This document shows positions 1 through 7,672 of a DNA stretch of 14,857 bases, one piece after another. The notes under the pieces were generated by a model that saw only the letters and a program-made list of their open reading frames with translations, did no database searches and was not told the DNA's origin. Each line of letters starts with the position of its first letter. Position 1 is the first letter of the stretch. The DNA is taken from positions 1-14,857 of the forward strand of contig JAKLEF010000016.1 of the NCBI GenBank assembly GCA_022703195.1, written 5' to 3'. The position numbers were made by a program, and so were the translations under genes. The stretch comes from Candidatus Fermentibacterota bacterium (GTDB taxonomy: Bacteria; Fermentibacterota; Fermentibacteria; Fermentibacterales; Fermentibacteraceae).

Positions 1-2
1 CA

Positions 3-434
3 TCCTCCCAGGTGGCCTCGGTGGCCATAGAGCTGCTGGGAGCCGAACTGCAGAGCTACCCGGAGCTGACGCAGGACCTCAAGGGAGCCTTCAACGCCAG
101 ACCGGGCCTGCGGCGCACCGTGTTCGCCGCCTTCAGGAAGACGCCCGGGATCTCTCCCGTGAGGGCCTTCCTCGTACAGGGATTCCAGGATCCGGAGGGG
201 ATGCCCTTCGGGGATGCCGATCTCGCCGAGACGGCGCTCGATATCCTCCGGGAAGGCGGCAGGCCCGAGGATGGGACCGCCCTCAGAGCCTTCCTGAAGA
301 CCGCGGCGGCGAAGGGGCTGACGAGGAAGAGGGGGGCGTTCCGCGCCGTTCTCTCATCTCTCGACACCCTGGCCAGGGAGCTGGAGGGCAGGGCCGCCGA
401 CTCGAAGGAGAGACCCTCCTCAGCCCAGGTCTAG
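3..434 (+). CDS. 3' part of an unrecognised helical protein (5' end outside window)
   Basis: The frame is open from the left edge. The first possible start, GTG at 12, has no Shine-Dalgarno sequence before it, so I treat this as the last 143 residues of a longer protein. The composition is rich in Ala, Leu, Arg and Glu with no Cys and no hydrophobic membrane stretch, which suggests a soluble, largely alpha-helical protein. It contains a basic patch (AKGLTRKRG) and a polar tail (KERPSSAQV). I recognise no catalytic motif or family. Its TAG stop at 432-434 overlaps the stop of the convergent glucan phosphorylase by four bases (CTAG, 431-434), so there is no room for a terminator between the two. 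A function cannot be assigned from this fragment. That it is a real gene is supported by the long open frame and by the clean packing against the neighbour. Confidence 0.6.
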   Translation, partial: SSQVASVAIELLGAELQSYPELTQDLKGAFNARPGLRRTVFAAFRKTPGISPVRAFLVQGFQDPEGMPFGDADLAETALDILREGGRPEDGTALRAFLKTAAAKGLTRKRGAFRAVLSSLDTLARELEGRAADSKERPSSAQV

Positions 435-2986
435 ACCCACCATGTGACCAGCCCCGGCTCGATGACGGTCCCGAACCTCCTGTGGCTCGGGAGCACCCTG
501 ACGGTGAACCCCTGCGTGCCCGACCTTGCCGATGTGAAGCTCCCGGCGAACACGAACCGGCCGTCCTCGGTCCCGCTGAAGGCGATGCGTTCGGAAGTCG
601 TCCTGCCGAGCACCTTGTCTCCCGTCACCATCCCCGAGTGCACCTCGACCGCGAGGTCGTCGGGATCGAGGCCCTGGGCGGAGATCACCACCCTGAGAGG
701 GATCACGTCCCCGACGGTGACCGTGTGATCCTCGTCGGGCGAATCCACGCGCTCGATGGCGACCGAGGGCCATGCCGCACGCACACGGGCCTTCCACGAC
801 GCGAGATCCCTGGCCCCGGCGCCGGAATCGGCCGCGAGAGCCTCCCAGCCTTCGTACGCCGGGATGTAGAAGCGGTCGGTGTACTCCGCCAGCATCCTGT
901 TCGTGTTGAAGACGGGGCAGATCGCCTTCATCGACTCCTTCATCATCGAGATCCACTTGCGAGGCAGACCGTCGTCCTGCCTGTCGTAGAACATCGGTGC
1001 GATGACGTTCTCGATGCGGTCGTAGAGGGCGGTGGTCTCGACCCTGTCCTGAACCTCCGGATCGTCGTAGCTCTCGCCTCGCCCCACCAGCCAGCCGGTT
1101 TCCGGCGTCCAGGCCTCGTCCCACCAGCCGTCTGGAACGCTGCAGTTGAGGACGCCGTTCATGGCCGCCTTCATGCCGCTCGTCCCGCTGGCCTCGAGGG
1201 GCCGTCTGGGGACGTTCAGCCAGACATCGACGCCCTGCACGAAGTGCCTGGCCATGTCCATGCTGTAGTCCTCCAGATAGACGAGCCGGCCGTAGATCCC
1301 GTCCTTCATGCTCATGTGGACGATCTGGCGGATCATCTCCTTGCCGCCGTCGTCGTGGGGGTGGGCCTTGCCTGCGAAGACGATCTGGACCGGCCTCTCG
1401 GGATGGTTGAGGAGCCTCGCTAGCCTCTCGGGATCACCGAACAGGAGGGTCGCCCTCTTGTAGGTCGCGAACCTCCTCGCGAAGCCGATCGTCAGGACAT
1501 CGGGGTTGAGCACCGGCACCTCGGAGAACCTGTGGCTCTGCTGGCCCATGCTGGTCTGCTGAGCGCGCCACCTCTCGCGGACGTATGTGACGAGGCGTTC
1601 GCGGAGCCTGACATGCCCCCTCCAGAGCTCGGAGTCGGGTATCGTCGAGATGTTCCTCCAGCATGCCTCGTCGCGGGGTGTGCTCGGCCACCTCGGACCG
1701 ATGTAGCGGTTGAGGATGCGCGTCATCTCGTCGGAGAGCCAGGAGTCGATATGGACGCCGTTGGTGACGTGCTCGATGGGCACGTCGTCCTCCGGGAGAC
1801 CCGGCCACACCTGTCTCCATATCGATCTGGAGACGCGGCCGTGCAGGCGGCTTACTCCGTTCCTGTACCGGGAGTGCCTGAGGGCGAACACAGTCATTGA
1901 GAAGTCGCCCCCCGCGCCGGCGGCGCGGCCGAGCTCCAGGAACGACTCGAGCGACATGCCCAGGGCGTCGAGATAAGGTTTGAGATAGATGTCGACGAGT
2001 TCGGGAGAGAACTCCTCGTTGCCGGCCGGCACGGGAGTGTGGGTCGTGAAGACGTTGCCGGCCACCGCGAGTTCCCGGGCCTCTCCGAGTCCGAGCCCCT
2101 CGCCCACGAGCTGCCTGATCCGCTCCAGCACCATGAACGCCGAATGCCCCTCGTTGGCGTGGCATACCGACGGGCGCCGGCCCATGGCCTCGAGCGCGCG
2201 GAGACCGCCAATGCCCAGGACGATCTCCTGGCGGATCCTCATGTCGCGGTCGCCCCCGTAGAGGTGACCGGTTATCTGCCTGTCGGAAGGCGTGTTCGAA
2301 GGGAGATCGGTGTCGAGGAGGTAGAGTGTCGTGCGGCCCACCCTCACCATCCACACCGCGGCAGACACGTCCCTGCCGTCGAGCGGGAGGTTGACGACCA
2401 CGGGCCTGCCGTCCCGGTCGACGACGGGGTTCACGGGGGTGTTGGAGTAGTCGTTGACGAAGTACCGTTCCTGCTGCCAGCCGTCGCTGTTCAGGTACTG
2501 TCCGAAGTAGCCCTGCCTGTACAGGAGCGAGACGCCCACCAGCGGCAGCCCCAGCTCGCTCGCGCTCTTCAACGTGTCGCCGGCGAGCACGCCGAGACCT
2601 CCGGAGTAGATCGGGAGGCTCTCGTGGAGGCCGAACTCCATCGAGAAGAACGCCACCAGCAGGTTGTCCAGCGCGCCCTGCCGGTGCTCGAACGCCCTGT
2701 CGAACCAGGTGGGGCGCCCCATGTAGTCCTCGAGCCTGCCGGCCACATCGTCGAGGTTGGAGATGTAGACGCTGTCCGAGGCAAGCTCCTCGAGTCTCTT
2801 CTGTTCCGCCCGGCCGAGGAGGAGCACGGGGTTGTGCAGGGTCTCCTCCCACAGCCTGCCGTCGATCCATCTGAAGAGGTCCACCGCTTCGGGATTCCAT
2901 GTCCACCAGAGGTTGTAGGCGATGGTCCTGAGGGCGGAAAGACGATCCGGGATGCGGGGAACGACCTTGTAGACCCTTGTCTGCAC
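431..2986 (-). CDS. glgP: alpha-glucan (glycogen/maltodextrin) phosphorylase, GT35 family
   Basis: This 851-residue protein removes glucose from the non-reducing ends of alpha-1,4-glucans with inorganic phosphate, giving glucose-1-phosphate. It is expected in the cytoplasm. An N-terminal DUF3417-like region (about 10-100, with YNLWWTWNP) precedes the catalytic core. Core motifs include YSGGLGVLAGD (127-137), HANEGHSAF (277-285), THTPVPAGNEEF (315-326), EHVTNGVH (405-412) and GFARRFATYKR (501-511). The pyridoxal-phosphate lysine is K606 in EASGTSGMKAAMNG. Residues from about 740 form a C-terminal beta-rich domain ending in EPGLVTWWV, typical of the TIGR02094-type phosphorylases of bacteria and archaea rather than the classical E. 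coli GlgP/MalP type. I chose the GTG start at 2986 because AAAGGA lies 6-7 nt upstream on the minus strand. No other glycogen gene is visible nearby. The family is clear; the preferred chain length (glycogen or maltodextrin) is not. Confidence 0.96.
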   Translation of the reverse strand: MQTRVYKVVPRIPDRLSALRTIAYNLWWTWNPEAVDLFRWIDGRLWEETLHNPVLLLGRAEQKRLEELASDSVYISNLDDVAGRLEDYMGRPTWFDRAFEHRQGALDNLLVAFFSMEFGLHESLPIYSGGLGVLAGDTLKSASELGLPLVGVSLLYRQGYFGQYLNSDGWQQERYFVNDYSNTPVNPVVDRDGRPVVVNLPLDGRDVSAAVWMVRVGRTTLYLLDTDLPSNTPSDRQITGHLYGGDRDMRIRQEIVLGIGGLRALEAMGRRPSVCHANEGHSAFMVLERIRQLVGEGLGLGEARELAVAGNVFTTHTPVPAGNEEFSPELVDIYLKPYLDALGMSLESFLELGRAAGAGGDFSMTVFALRHSRYRNGVSRLHGRVSRSIWRQVWPGLPEDDVPIEHVTNGVHIDSWLSDEMTRILNRYIGPRWPSTPRDEACWRNISTIPDSELWRGHVRLRERLVTYVRERWRAQQTSMGQQSHRFSEVPVLNPDVLTIGFARRFATYKRATLLFGDPERLARLLNHPERPVQIVFAGKAHPHDDGGKEMIRQIVHMSMKDGIYGRLVYLEDYSMDMARHFVQGVDVWLNVPRRPLEASGTSGMKAAMNGVLNCSVPDGWWDEAWTPETGWLVGRGESYDDPEVQDRVETTALYDRIENVIAPMFYDRQDDGLPRKWISMMKESMKAICPVFNTNRMLAEYTDRFYIPAYEGWEALAADSGAGARDLASWKARVRAAWPSVAIERVDSPDEDHTVTVGDVIPLRVVISAQGLDPDDLAVEVHSGMVTGDKVLGRTTSERIAFSGTEDGRFVFAGSFTSARSGTQGFTVRVLPSHRRFGTVIEPGLVTWWV

Positions 2987-3034
2987 TGCGAGTCCTTTCG
3001 GCTTTCGGCGGCATGCCGGGAAACCCGGAACCGC

Positions 3035-3064
3035 AAGCTAGGGAACTGCGGTCCTCTCCGTCAA
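3035..3064 (-). promoter_or_regulatory. candidate sigma70-type promoter for glgP
   Basis: On the minus strand, TTGACG (3064-3059) is followed after 18 nt by TAGCTT (3040-3035). The -35 matches the consensus at five of six positions; the -10 keeps only T1, A2 and T6. A start site near 3028 would leave a leader of about 40 nt before the glgP GTG at 2986. The -10 is weak, so this is tentative. Confidence 0.35.
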
Positions 3065-3110
3065 GGAACACCCGGGCTGGCACTCCCGCTGCCAATCCCG
3101 GTAGAATCGG

Positions 3111-3118
3111 GAGAGGAG
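3111..3118 (+). promoter_or_regulatory. ribosome binding site fixing the C25 peptidase start
   Basis: GAGAGGAG ends 6 nt before the ATG at 3125. The frame is open far upstream, antisense to glgP, so this site and the signal peptide that follows decide the start. Upstream, TCCCG (3096-3100) and CGGGA (3108-3112) form a weak 5-bp inverted repeat that touches the first bases of the site. Confidence 0.75.
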
Positions 3119-3124
3119 CGTGAC

Positions 3125-5179
3125 ATGAACAGACTGGCGATCGCCGCGTTCATCCTCGCCGCCTCCCCCCGGGAGGCGGCGTCCGGCAGCCTCGAGTGGA
3201 CCGTGAGCTTCGACCCCGGGTCGCTCGCTCTCGGCCGGGACGGGTGCTTCACACTGGTCCAGGCTGACGGCATGCAGATCGGAGGGGATCCCGGCACCCC
3301 TCTCCTGCCCTCCCGTCCGGTGGCCCTCGTGATCGATCCCGGAGCCGTCGACGTCGAGTTCACCGTGAGCTTCTCCGATCCCGAGAGGGTGGACGTGCCT
3401 TCGGCGCTCTCGCCGGCGGGGACGCCGGGTCCGATCGGAAGCGGGCTCAGCCGGCCTTCACGCACTCCCGATCCTTCGGTCTACCTGTCGGAGGATCCCT
3501 GGCCCCGGTCGGGCGTCTCGGGCGCGCGGACGGGCCATCTCGGCGGTTTCTCGGTCGCATCCTGCGTGATAACGCCCTGGGAGTACAGGCCTCTCTCGAA
3601 CGAGCTGACCCTCTTCAGGACAGCCAGGATCAGGCTCGAGTGGGACGGGTCCGCTCCCGTGAATCCTCTCACCGTCGAGCAGATCAGGTCGGCGGAGGCC
3701 AGGGTCGCCCTCCTGGTGGACAACGCAGAGGAGGTCGCATCGCACCGTCCCCCGGTCAGGCCCGGGAGGGCCGGTGACGCCGTGTGGACGGCGATCTGCG
3801 ACAGCTCCTCCACGGAGGCGCTCGAACCCCTGAGGGCGATGTGGGAGGATTCGCCGGGCTCGGCATCCATCCTCACGATACAGGAGATCGAGCAGGCATC
3901 GGCGGGAGCCGATTCGGCGGAACGTCTCAGGAACGCGATCCGTGATCTCTGGCTCGAGCACGGGGCAGTCTACGTCCTGCTAGCCGGCGACGAGAGCCTG
4001 GTTCCCGCGAGGATAGTCAGGACCCTGTGCGAGGGGTTGCTCGACAACGCTCCAGTCGACCACTACTTCAGCGATCTCGACGGCGACTGGGACCTTTCCG
4101 GCGACGAGGTGTACGGCCAGCCGGAGGATTCCCTCGACCTCTACATGGACGTCCTGCTCGGCAGGGCCCTCTTCTCCACCGCCGGCCAGGCGGATGTGTT
4201 CGTGCAGAAGACCATCGGGTACGCGACCGATCCCCCCGGGGGCTCCTGGAGCACCACGGCCCTCCTGTGCGGTGCCATGCTGTTCGAGGAGATAGGCTAC
4301 ATCGGGGGGAAGAGCTGCGACACCCTCTCCGCGGCGCTTCCGGCCAGCTGGGAAGTGATCAGGGTCTACGAGGAGCCGTCCGTTCTCGACGGCAGCGACA
4401 CCCACATCGAGTATCTCCAGGATGGGACCGGCTGGAACTACTACGCCGGGCACGGGAACGTGAACGGCGTATGGTGGTCGGACCCGCCCTACACGATGAT
4501 GAGCGTGAGCCTGGCGCAGGATCTCTCCAACGGCACGAGGACCGGCATCCACACCAGCATAGCCTGCCACCCCGGCGACTTCTGCGACTACCTGCAGTGC
4601 TGCGCCGAGGCCCTGCTCCAGAACCCAGACGGCGGCGCCGTCTCCGTGACATTCAACACTACCTACGGCTGGGAGGGGTACTGGCCCGAGATGGGCGCGA
4701 GCGAATGGATGTGCATCCTGTTCACACGGGCCGTTTTCCTCGATCATCTCCCGACCCTGGGCGATGCCTTCGCCTCGGCCAAGGATCAGAGGATCCCGTA
4801 CATCCACGGCCCGTTCGACCGGAACCTGCAGTCGATCCTCGCCTGGACGGCCTTCCAGGATCCCGCGCTCAGACCCCTGGGCGTGAGGGGAGACACTCCG
4901 GTCCCTCCCACGGAGTTCTCCATCTCGCCGCCATGGCCCAATCCCTCAATGCGGGGCGCCCCCGTGAACTTCTCGGTGGGTTTCACGGGAGGTACCGCGG
5001 AGCTATCGGCATGGGACATGGCGGGCAGGCTCCTGTGGAGGCAGACCGCATCCGGCATCGGGACATACCAGTGGGACGGCCGTCTGCCCGACGGTAGCCG
5101 CGCGCCGGCAGGGGTCTACATCATCTCGGCCAGGCGGGGCGACATGGTCCTCAGCCGCCGTGCGGCGATCCTCGACTGA
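3125..5179 (+). CDS. secreted gingipain-like cysteine peptidase (family C25) with FlgD-like C-terminal tail
   Basis: This 684-residue protein starts with a signal peptide (about 1-20, MNRLAIAAFILAASPREAAS). Residues 20-190 are a beta-rich pro-region. The C25 catalytic domain spans about 190-585. It contains LLAGDESLVPARI (285-297) and the acidic metal-binding-like DHYFSDLDGDWD (312-323). The probable catalytic His443 lies in NYYAGHG and Cys481 in SIACHPGDF. C25 peptidases cut after Arg or Lys in gingipains, but specificity cannot be read here. Residues 600-684 form a compact beta domain (PPWPNPSMRG, WDMAGRLLW, DGSRAPAGVYIISARRG) of the FlgD/Por-secretion-tail type seen on exported proteins of FCB bacteria, which suggests export to the surface or medium. 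I see no secretion-system genes in the window. The stop codon lies 2 nt before the sulfatase-like gene, so the two are probably cotranscribed. The family call is strong; the role (nutrition, processing or virulence) is unknown. Confidence 0.9.
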   Translation: MNRLAIAAFILAASPREAASGSLEWTVSFDPGSLALGRDGCFTLVQADGMQIGGDPGTPLLPSRPVALVIDPGAVDVEFTVSFSDPERVDVPSALSPAGTPGPIGSGLSRPSRTPDPSVYLSEDPWPRSGVSGARTGHLGGFSVASCVITPWEYRPLSNELTLFRTARIRLEWDGSAPVNPLTVEQIRSAEARVALLVDNAEEVASHRPPVRPGRAGDAVWTAICDSSSTEALEPLRAMWEDSPGSASILTIQEIEQASAGADSAERLRNAIRDLWLEHGAVYVLLAGDESLVPARIVRTLCEGLLDNAPVDHYFSDLDGDWDLSGDEVYGQPEDSLDLYMDVLLGRALFSTAGQADVFVQKTIGYATDPPGGSWSTTALLCGAMLFEEIGYIGGKSCDTLSAALPASWEVIRVYEEPSVLDGSDTHIEYLQDGTGWNYYAGHGNVNGVWWSDPPYTMMSVSLAQDLSNGTRTGIHTSIACHPGDFCDYLQCCAEALLQNPDGGAVSVTFNTTYGWEGYWPEMGASEWMCILFTRAVFLDHLPTLGDAFASAKDQRIPYIHGPFDRNLQSILAWTAFQDPALRPLGVRGDTPVPPTEFSISPPWPNPSMRGAPVNFSVGFTGGTAELSAWDMAGRLLWRQTASGIGTYQWDGRLPDGSRAPAGVYIISARRGDMVLSRRAAILD

Positions 5180-5181
5180 AC

Positions 5182-6516
5182 GTGGGCCGCATCCCCCTCG
5201 TCGCCCTGGTCCTGTCGGCCTGCTGCCTGCCGGCCGGGTGCGGGCGCAAAGCCGCCGACGTCCCGAATGTGCTCCTGGTCATAGTCGATACGATGCGCTC
5301 GGATCACCTGGGCTGCTACGGCTACGCCCGCCCGACGACCCCGCACATCGACAGCCTCGCCCGCTCCGGGACGAGATGGGCACGCGTCCAGGCCCAGTGC
5401 CCATGGACCCTTCCCGCCATCGCTACGATCATGACCGGCATGGGCGACAGGGCTCACAGGGCAGGCATGTGGGACGGAGCATTCTACGGGATCGACCCCG
5501 CCCTGCCATTCCTGCCGCACCTCATGAACCGGGGGGGGTTCCAGACCGCGGCCTTCTTCAACGTCCTGTTCCTCGACGCGAGTTTCGGATTCAACAGGGG
5601 TTTCGATCATTTCGACTGCATCGGCTCCGCCGAAGCATCGAACCTCCGCGATGCGGAAGCCACGACGGACGCCGCCCTCGCCTGGCTGTCCACGGCCGGG
5701 GATTCGGGAACACCCTTCTTCATGGTCGTCCACTACTATGATCCGCACCTGACCTACGATCCGCCGGAGGAATACGCGGGACTCTTCACCGACCCCGCCT
5801 ACGGCGGCGCCTTCGGCCCCTCCTGGGGCACCAAGACCGACGTCGCCCTGGTCAACGATGATTCGACAGCGATCGACAGCGCCGGCGTCGCGAACCTCGT
5901 CGGCCTCTACGACGGCGAGATCGCATTCACGGACGCCCAGATCGGCAGGATGCTGGCTGGGCTCGGATCCTGCGGCCTCTCCGCGAATACCCTGGTAGTG
6001 GTGACCGCCGATCACGGGGAGGAGTTCCTCGATCACGGCGGGCTGGGCCATGGGCACACGCTCTACCAGGAGCTCCTCTCCATACCGCTGATCATGTCCG
6101 GTCCGGGAGTCCCGCAGGGGATCGTCGACAGTTCGCTCGTCGGCCAGATCGACATCGCCCCGACGATCCTCGCCTTTTCAGGCCTCGATGCACCCGGAGC
6201 CATGGAGGGGATGGACATCCTCACGGGTCCCGGGGAGGACCGCATCCTCCTGTCCGATCTCCTCATGACCACCGGTGGAAGAGTCACCGCGCGGCGGATG
6301 GACCAGAAGCTCCACTGGGTCCAGTCTTCTGGCGCCTGTGCCCAGTTCGACCTGGCCCTCGATCCATCCGAGTCGAGCCCGCTCCCCGAAGTGGATGCAT
6401 CGCTCGCCGAGGCAGCCGGGTACTGCTGGGCCACTCCGGCACTGGGACACCCTTCAGCGGTCGATCTCGACGAAGCCGCAGCCAGGACTCTGAGAGACCT
6501 GGGCTACATCAGATAG
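5182..6516 (+). CDS. sulfatase-like lipoprotein of the alkaline phosphatase superfamily, predicted Thr nucleophile
   Basis: This 444-residue protein has a short lipoprotein-type signal with LSAC (lipidation at Cys14; Cys20 is the alternative) and then a PF00884-type domain. Visible landmarks are NVLLVIVDTMRSDHLGCYGY (29-48, metal ligand Asp36), PWTLPAIATIMTG (74-86), HYYDPHLTYDPP (184-195), VVVTADHGEEFLDHGG (272-287, metal ligands Asp277 and His278) and GHGHTLYQE (289-297). The formylglycine consensus CxPxR is absent. Thr76 takes the nucleophile place and Ile80 the Arg place. A classical sulfate ester hydrolase is therefore less likely than a phosphoester or phospho-group transferase activity, but the substrate is unknown. 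The GTG start at 5182 has no clear Shine-Dalgarno sequence and lies 2 nt after the peptidase stop, so translation is probably coupled. The C-terminus (about 345-444) is not a motif I recognise. It is expected on the periplasmic or outer face of a membrane. Confidence 0.85.
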   Translation: MGRIPLVALVLSACCLPAGCGRKAADVPNVLLVIVDTMRSDHLGCYGYARPTTPHIDSLARSGTRWARVQAQCPWTLPAIATIMTGMGDRAHRAGMWDGAFYGIDPALPFLPHLMNRGGFQTAAFFNVLFLDASFGFNRGFDHFDCIGSAEASNLRDAEATTDAALAWLSTAGDSGTPFFMVVHYYDPHLTYDPPEEYAGLFTDPAYGGAFGPSWGTKTDVALVNDDSTAIDSAGVANLVGLYDGEIAFTDAQIGRMLAGLGSCGLSANTLVVVTADHGEEFLDHGGLGHGHTLYQELLSIPLIMSGPGVPQGIVDSSLVGQIDIAPTILAFSGLDAPGAMEGMDILTGPGEDRILLSDLLMTTGGRVTARRMDQKLHWVQSSGACAQFDLALDPSESSPLPEVDASLAEAAGYCWATPALGHPSAVDLDEAAARTLRDLGYIR

Positions 6517-6579
6517 GGGAACCCTGCCGCGGACCATTCCCTGCGGTCACCGCGGGTTCGATTTCGATTACATCGGAAA

Positions 6580-6603
6580 GGGCCGCCGGTCGCCCGGCGG
6601 CCC
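6580..6603. terminator. hairpin between convergent genes, probable bidirectional terminator
   Basis: A perfect 10-bp stem, GGGCCGCCGG (6580-6589) with CCGGCGGCCC (6594-6603), closes a 4-nt loop. It lies 63 nt after the sulfatase-like stop and 18 nt after the stop of the convergent gene ending at 6622. Neither side has a real U-run: the + side reads TCTC, the - side begins CTTTCC. It could serve both genes. Confidence 0.65.
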
Positions 6604-6621
6604 TCTCAGTCGATTCCGGGC

Positions 6622-7479
6622 CTAGAACTGGGTCTTGATGCTTCCCCAGGTGGCGGAAGTAAGCCCCAGCTCGATGTCGATGTCGATCTCCGTGAGACCG
6701 TTCCCCGAGCCGCCCGACCACGACCAGAAGAAGGTTCCACGGGTGTCTGCGTAGCAGAGGCCCAGCGAGGATGATGCTCCGACGGACGGGCATGGCACTG
6801 TCGCGAGATAGGACAGGGTCGACCCGTCGAACACGTAGAAGTAGAAGTTGAGCGTGTTGTAGCAGGTCACCATCACGCCGAGGTTGCCCTCGTAGGGGAA
6901 CACGGCGAGCCCGCTGAGCTGGTTGTTCGGTTCGGTGATCACGTAGGAGTTCTGGGTACCGCCGGGGACGAACCTGTAGATGGTGTAGGTCGATCCGCTG
7001 CTGCCGGCCTCCCAGTACTCGCCGCTCGCCTCGTCGAACTCCATGCCGCGGCCGCCCGAACCGGCCGGGTTGGCCGGCAGGTCGACCCAGGTCGGGCCGC
7101 TTGCGCAGACGAACAGGTTGGTGAGGCTCCAGTCGTTCGATGTGAAGATCGCGTCCGACGGGCCCGCAGCGACTCCGAAACAGCTGGTATTCGTGTCCAT
7201 CAGGTCGATGTATCCGCTGAGCGCTTCACCGGAGGCGTCCCAGCGGTTGATCCTGTCCTCGTTCGCGCTGGCCATGATGATGTAGCCGTCCTCGGTGTTC
7301 AGCCAGTCGAGCCCCAGGGCCTGCACGCCGGGCATCCAGGTTTCGATCACGGTGATCGTGACGTCGTCCATCTCCTGGTGGACCGTGGGCGTGACCGCGG
7401 CGAAGGGACTGTCGTTCCCGTCCTGGCTCGCATAGGCAAGCGCGCCCAGGAAAAGGACTGCGAGACACAGCTTCTTCAT
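6622..7479 (-). CDS. secreted beta-propeller-like protein, function unknown
   Basis: This 285-residue protein has a clear signal peptide, MKKLCLAVLFLGALAYA, with an AYA cleavage site after residue 17. The mature part is rich in Gly, Ser, Thr and aromatic residues, with repeating blade-like segments such as DGYIIMASANEDRINRWD (64-81) and GPSDAIFTSND. These resemble a WD/NHL-type propeller, although no repeat family is clearly met. It ends in SATWGSIKTQF. No catalytic motif is visible. The ATG at 7479 is preceded by a strong AGGAGG 5 nt upstream on the minus strand. It runs convergent to the sulfatase-like gene and divergent from the VIT-VWA gene, so it is probably transcribed alone. It may bind a surface or extracellular ligand, but nothing in the sequence shows which. 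Confidence 0.8.
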   Translation of the reverse strand: MKKLCLAVLFLGALAYASQDGNDSPFAAVTPTVHQEMDDVTITVIETWMPGVQALGLDWLNTEDGYIIMASANEDRINRWDASGEALSGYIDLMDTNTSCFGVAAGPSDAIFTSNDWSLTNLFVCASGPTWVDLPANPAGSGGRGMEFDEASGEYWEAGSSGSTYTIYRFVPGGTQNSYVITEPNNQLSGLAVFPYEGNLGVMVTCYNTLNFYFYVFDGSTLSYLATVPCPSVGASSSLGLCYADTRGTFFWSWSGGSGNGLTEIDIDIELGLTSATWGSIKTQF

Positions 7480-7502
7480 ACCACCCTCCTGGAAGAATGA
7501 CC

Positions 7503-7532
7503 CGCATTATTATTGAACCGATCCAATACCGA
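7503..7532. promoter_or_regulatory. AT-rich tract between divergent genes, possible promoter region
   Basis: The segment around ATTATTATTGAACC (7506-7519) is strikingly AT-rich for this DNA and lies 24-53 nt upstream of the 6622-7479 gene on the minus strand. I could not find a properly spaced -35/-10 pair in either direction, so this marks a likely promoter area, not a mapped promoter. Confidence 0.25.
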
Positions 7533-7590
7533 TGTCCATCGAAAGGGTCGAGCGGCCGCTCCGGCCGTCCGGGGGGGCTGACCCTGCGGT

Positions 7591-7631
7591 CGGGCCGGCA
7601 TGCCCGGGATACTGGAATACCGGGCGGCCCG
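7591..7631 (+). other. GC-rich nested stem-loop in the leader of the VIT-VWA gene
   Basis: The outer stem CGGGCCG (7591-7597) pairs with CGGCCCG (7625-7631). It encloses an inner stem CCCGG (7603-7607) with CCGGG (7620-7624) around a 12-nt loop. The structure ends about 30 nt before the GGAGG at 7662-7666. In DNA this GC-rich it may be chance. It could also be a leader structure or an attenuator. I recognise no known riboswitch. Confidence 0.3.
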
Positions 7632-7661
7632 GCCGGGTAGAACCTGCAACGGACAGCAAAC

Positions 7662-7666
7662 GGAGG
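7662..7666 (+). promoter_or_regulatory. ribosome binding site fixing the VIT-VWA start
   Basis: GGAGG sits 6 nt before GTG at 7673. The same frame has an earlier ATG at 7532, but that one lacks such a site, and its product would place a charged, proline-rich 47-residue stretch before the signal peptide. Confidence 0.75.
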
Positions 7667-7672
7667 TGCATC

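Noticed and set aside
1434..3095. 553-codon minus-strand ORF overlapping glgP in another frame
   Set aside because: Low-complexity Arg/Pro/Gly translation with no motifs. The glgP frame carries all conserved residues.
2039..3124. Upstream extension of the C25 peptidase frame, antisense to glgP, which would add 362 residues
   Set aside because: It lies wholly opposite a clear glucan phosphorylase. A signal peptide and a good ribosome binding site mark the start at 3125.
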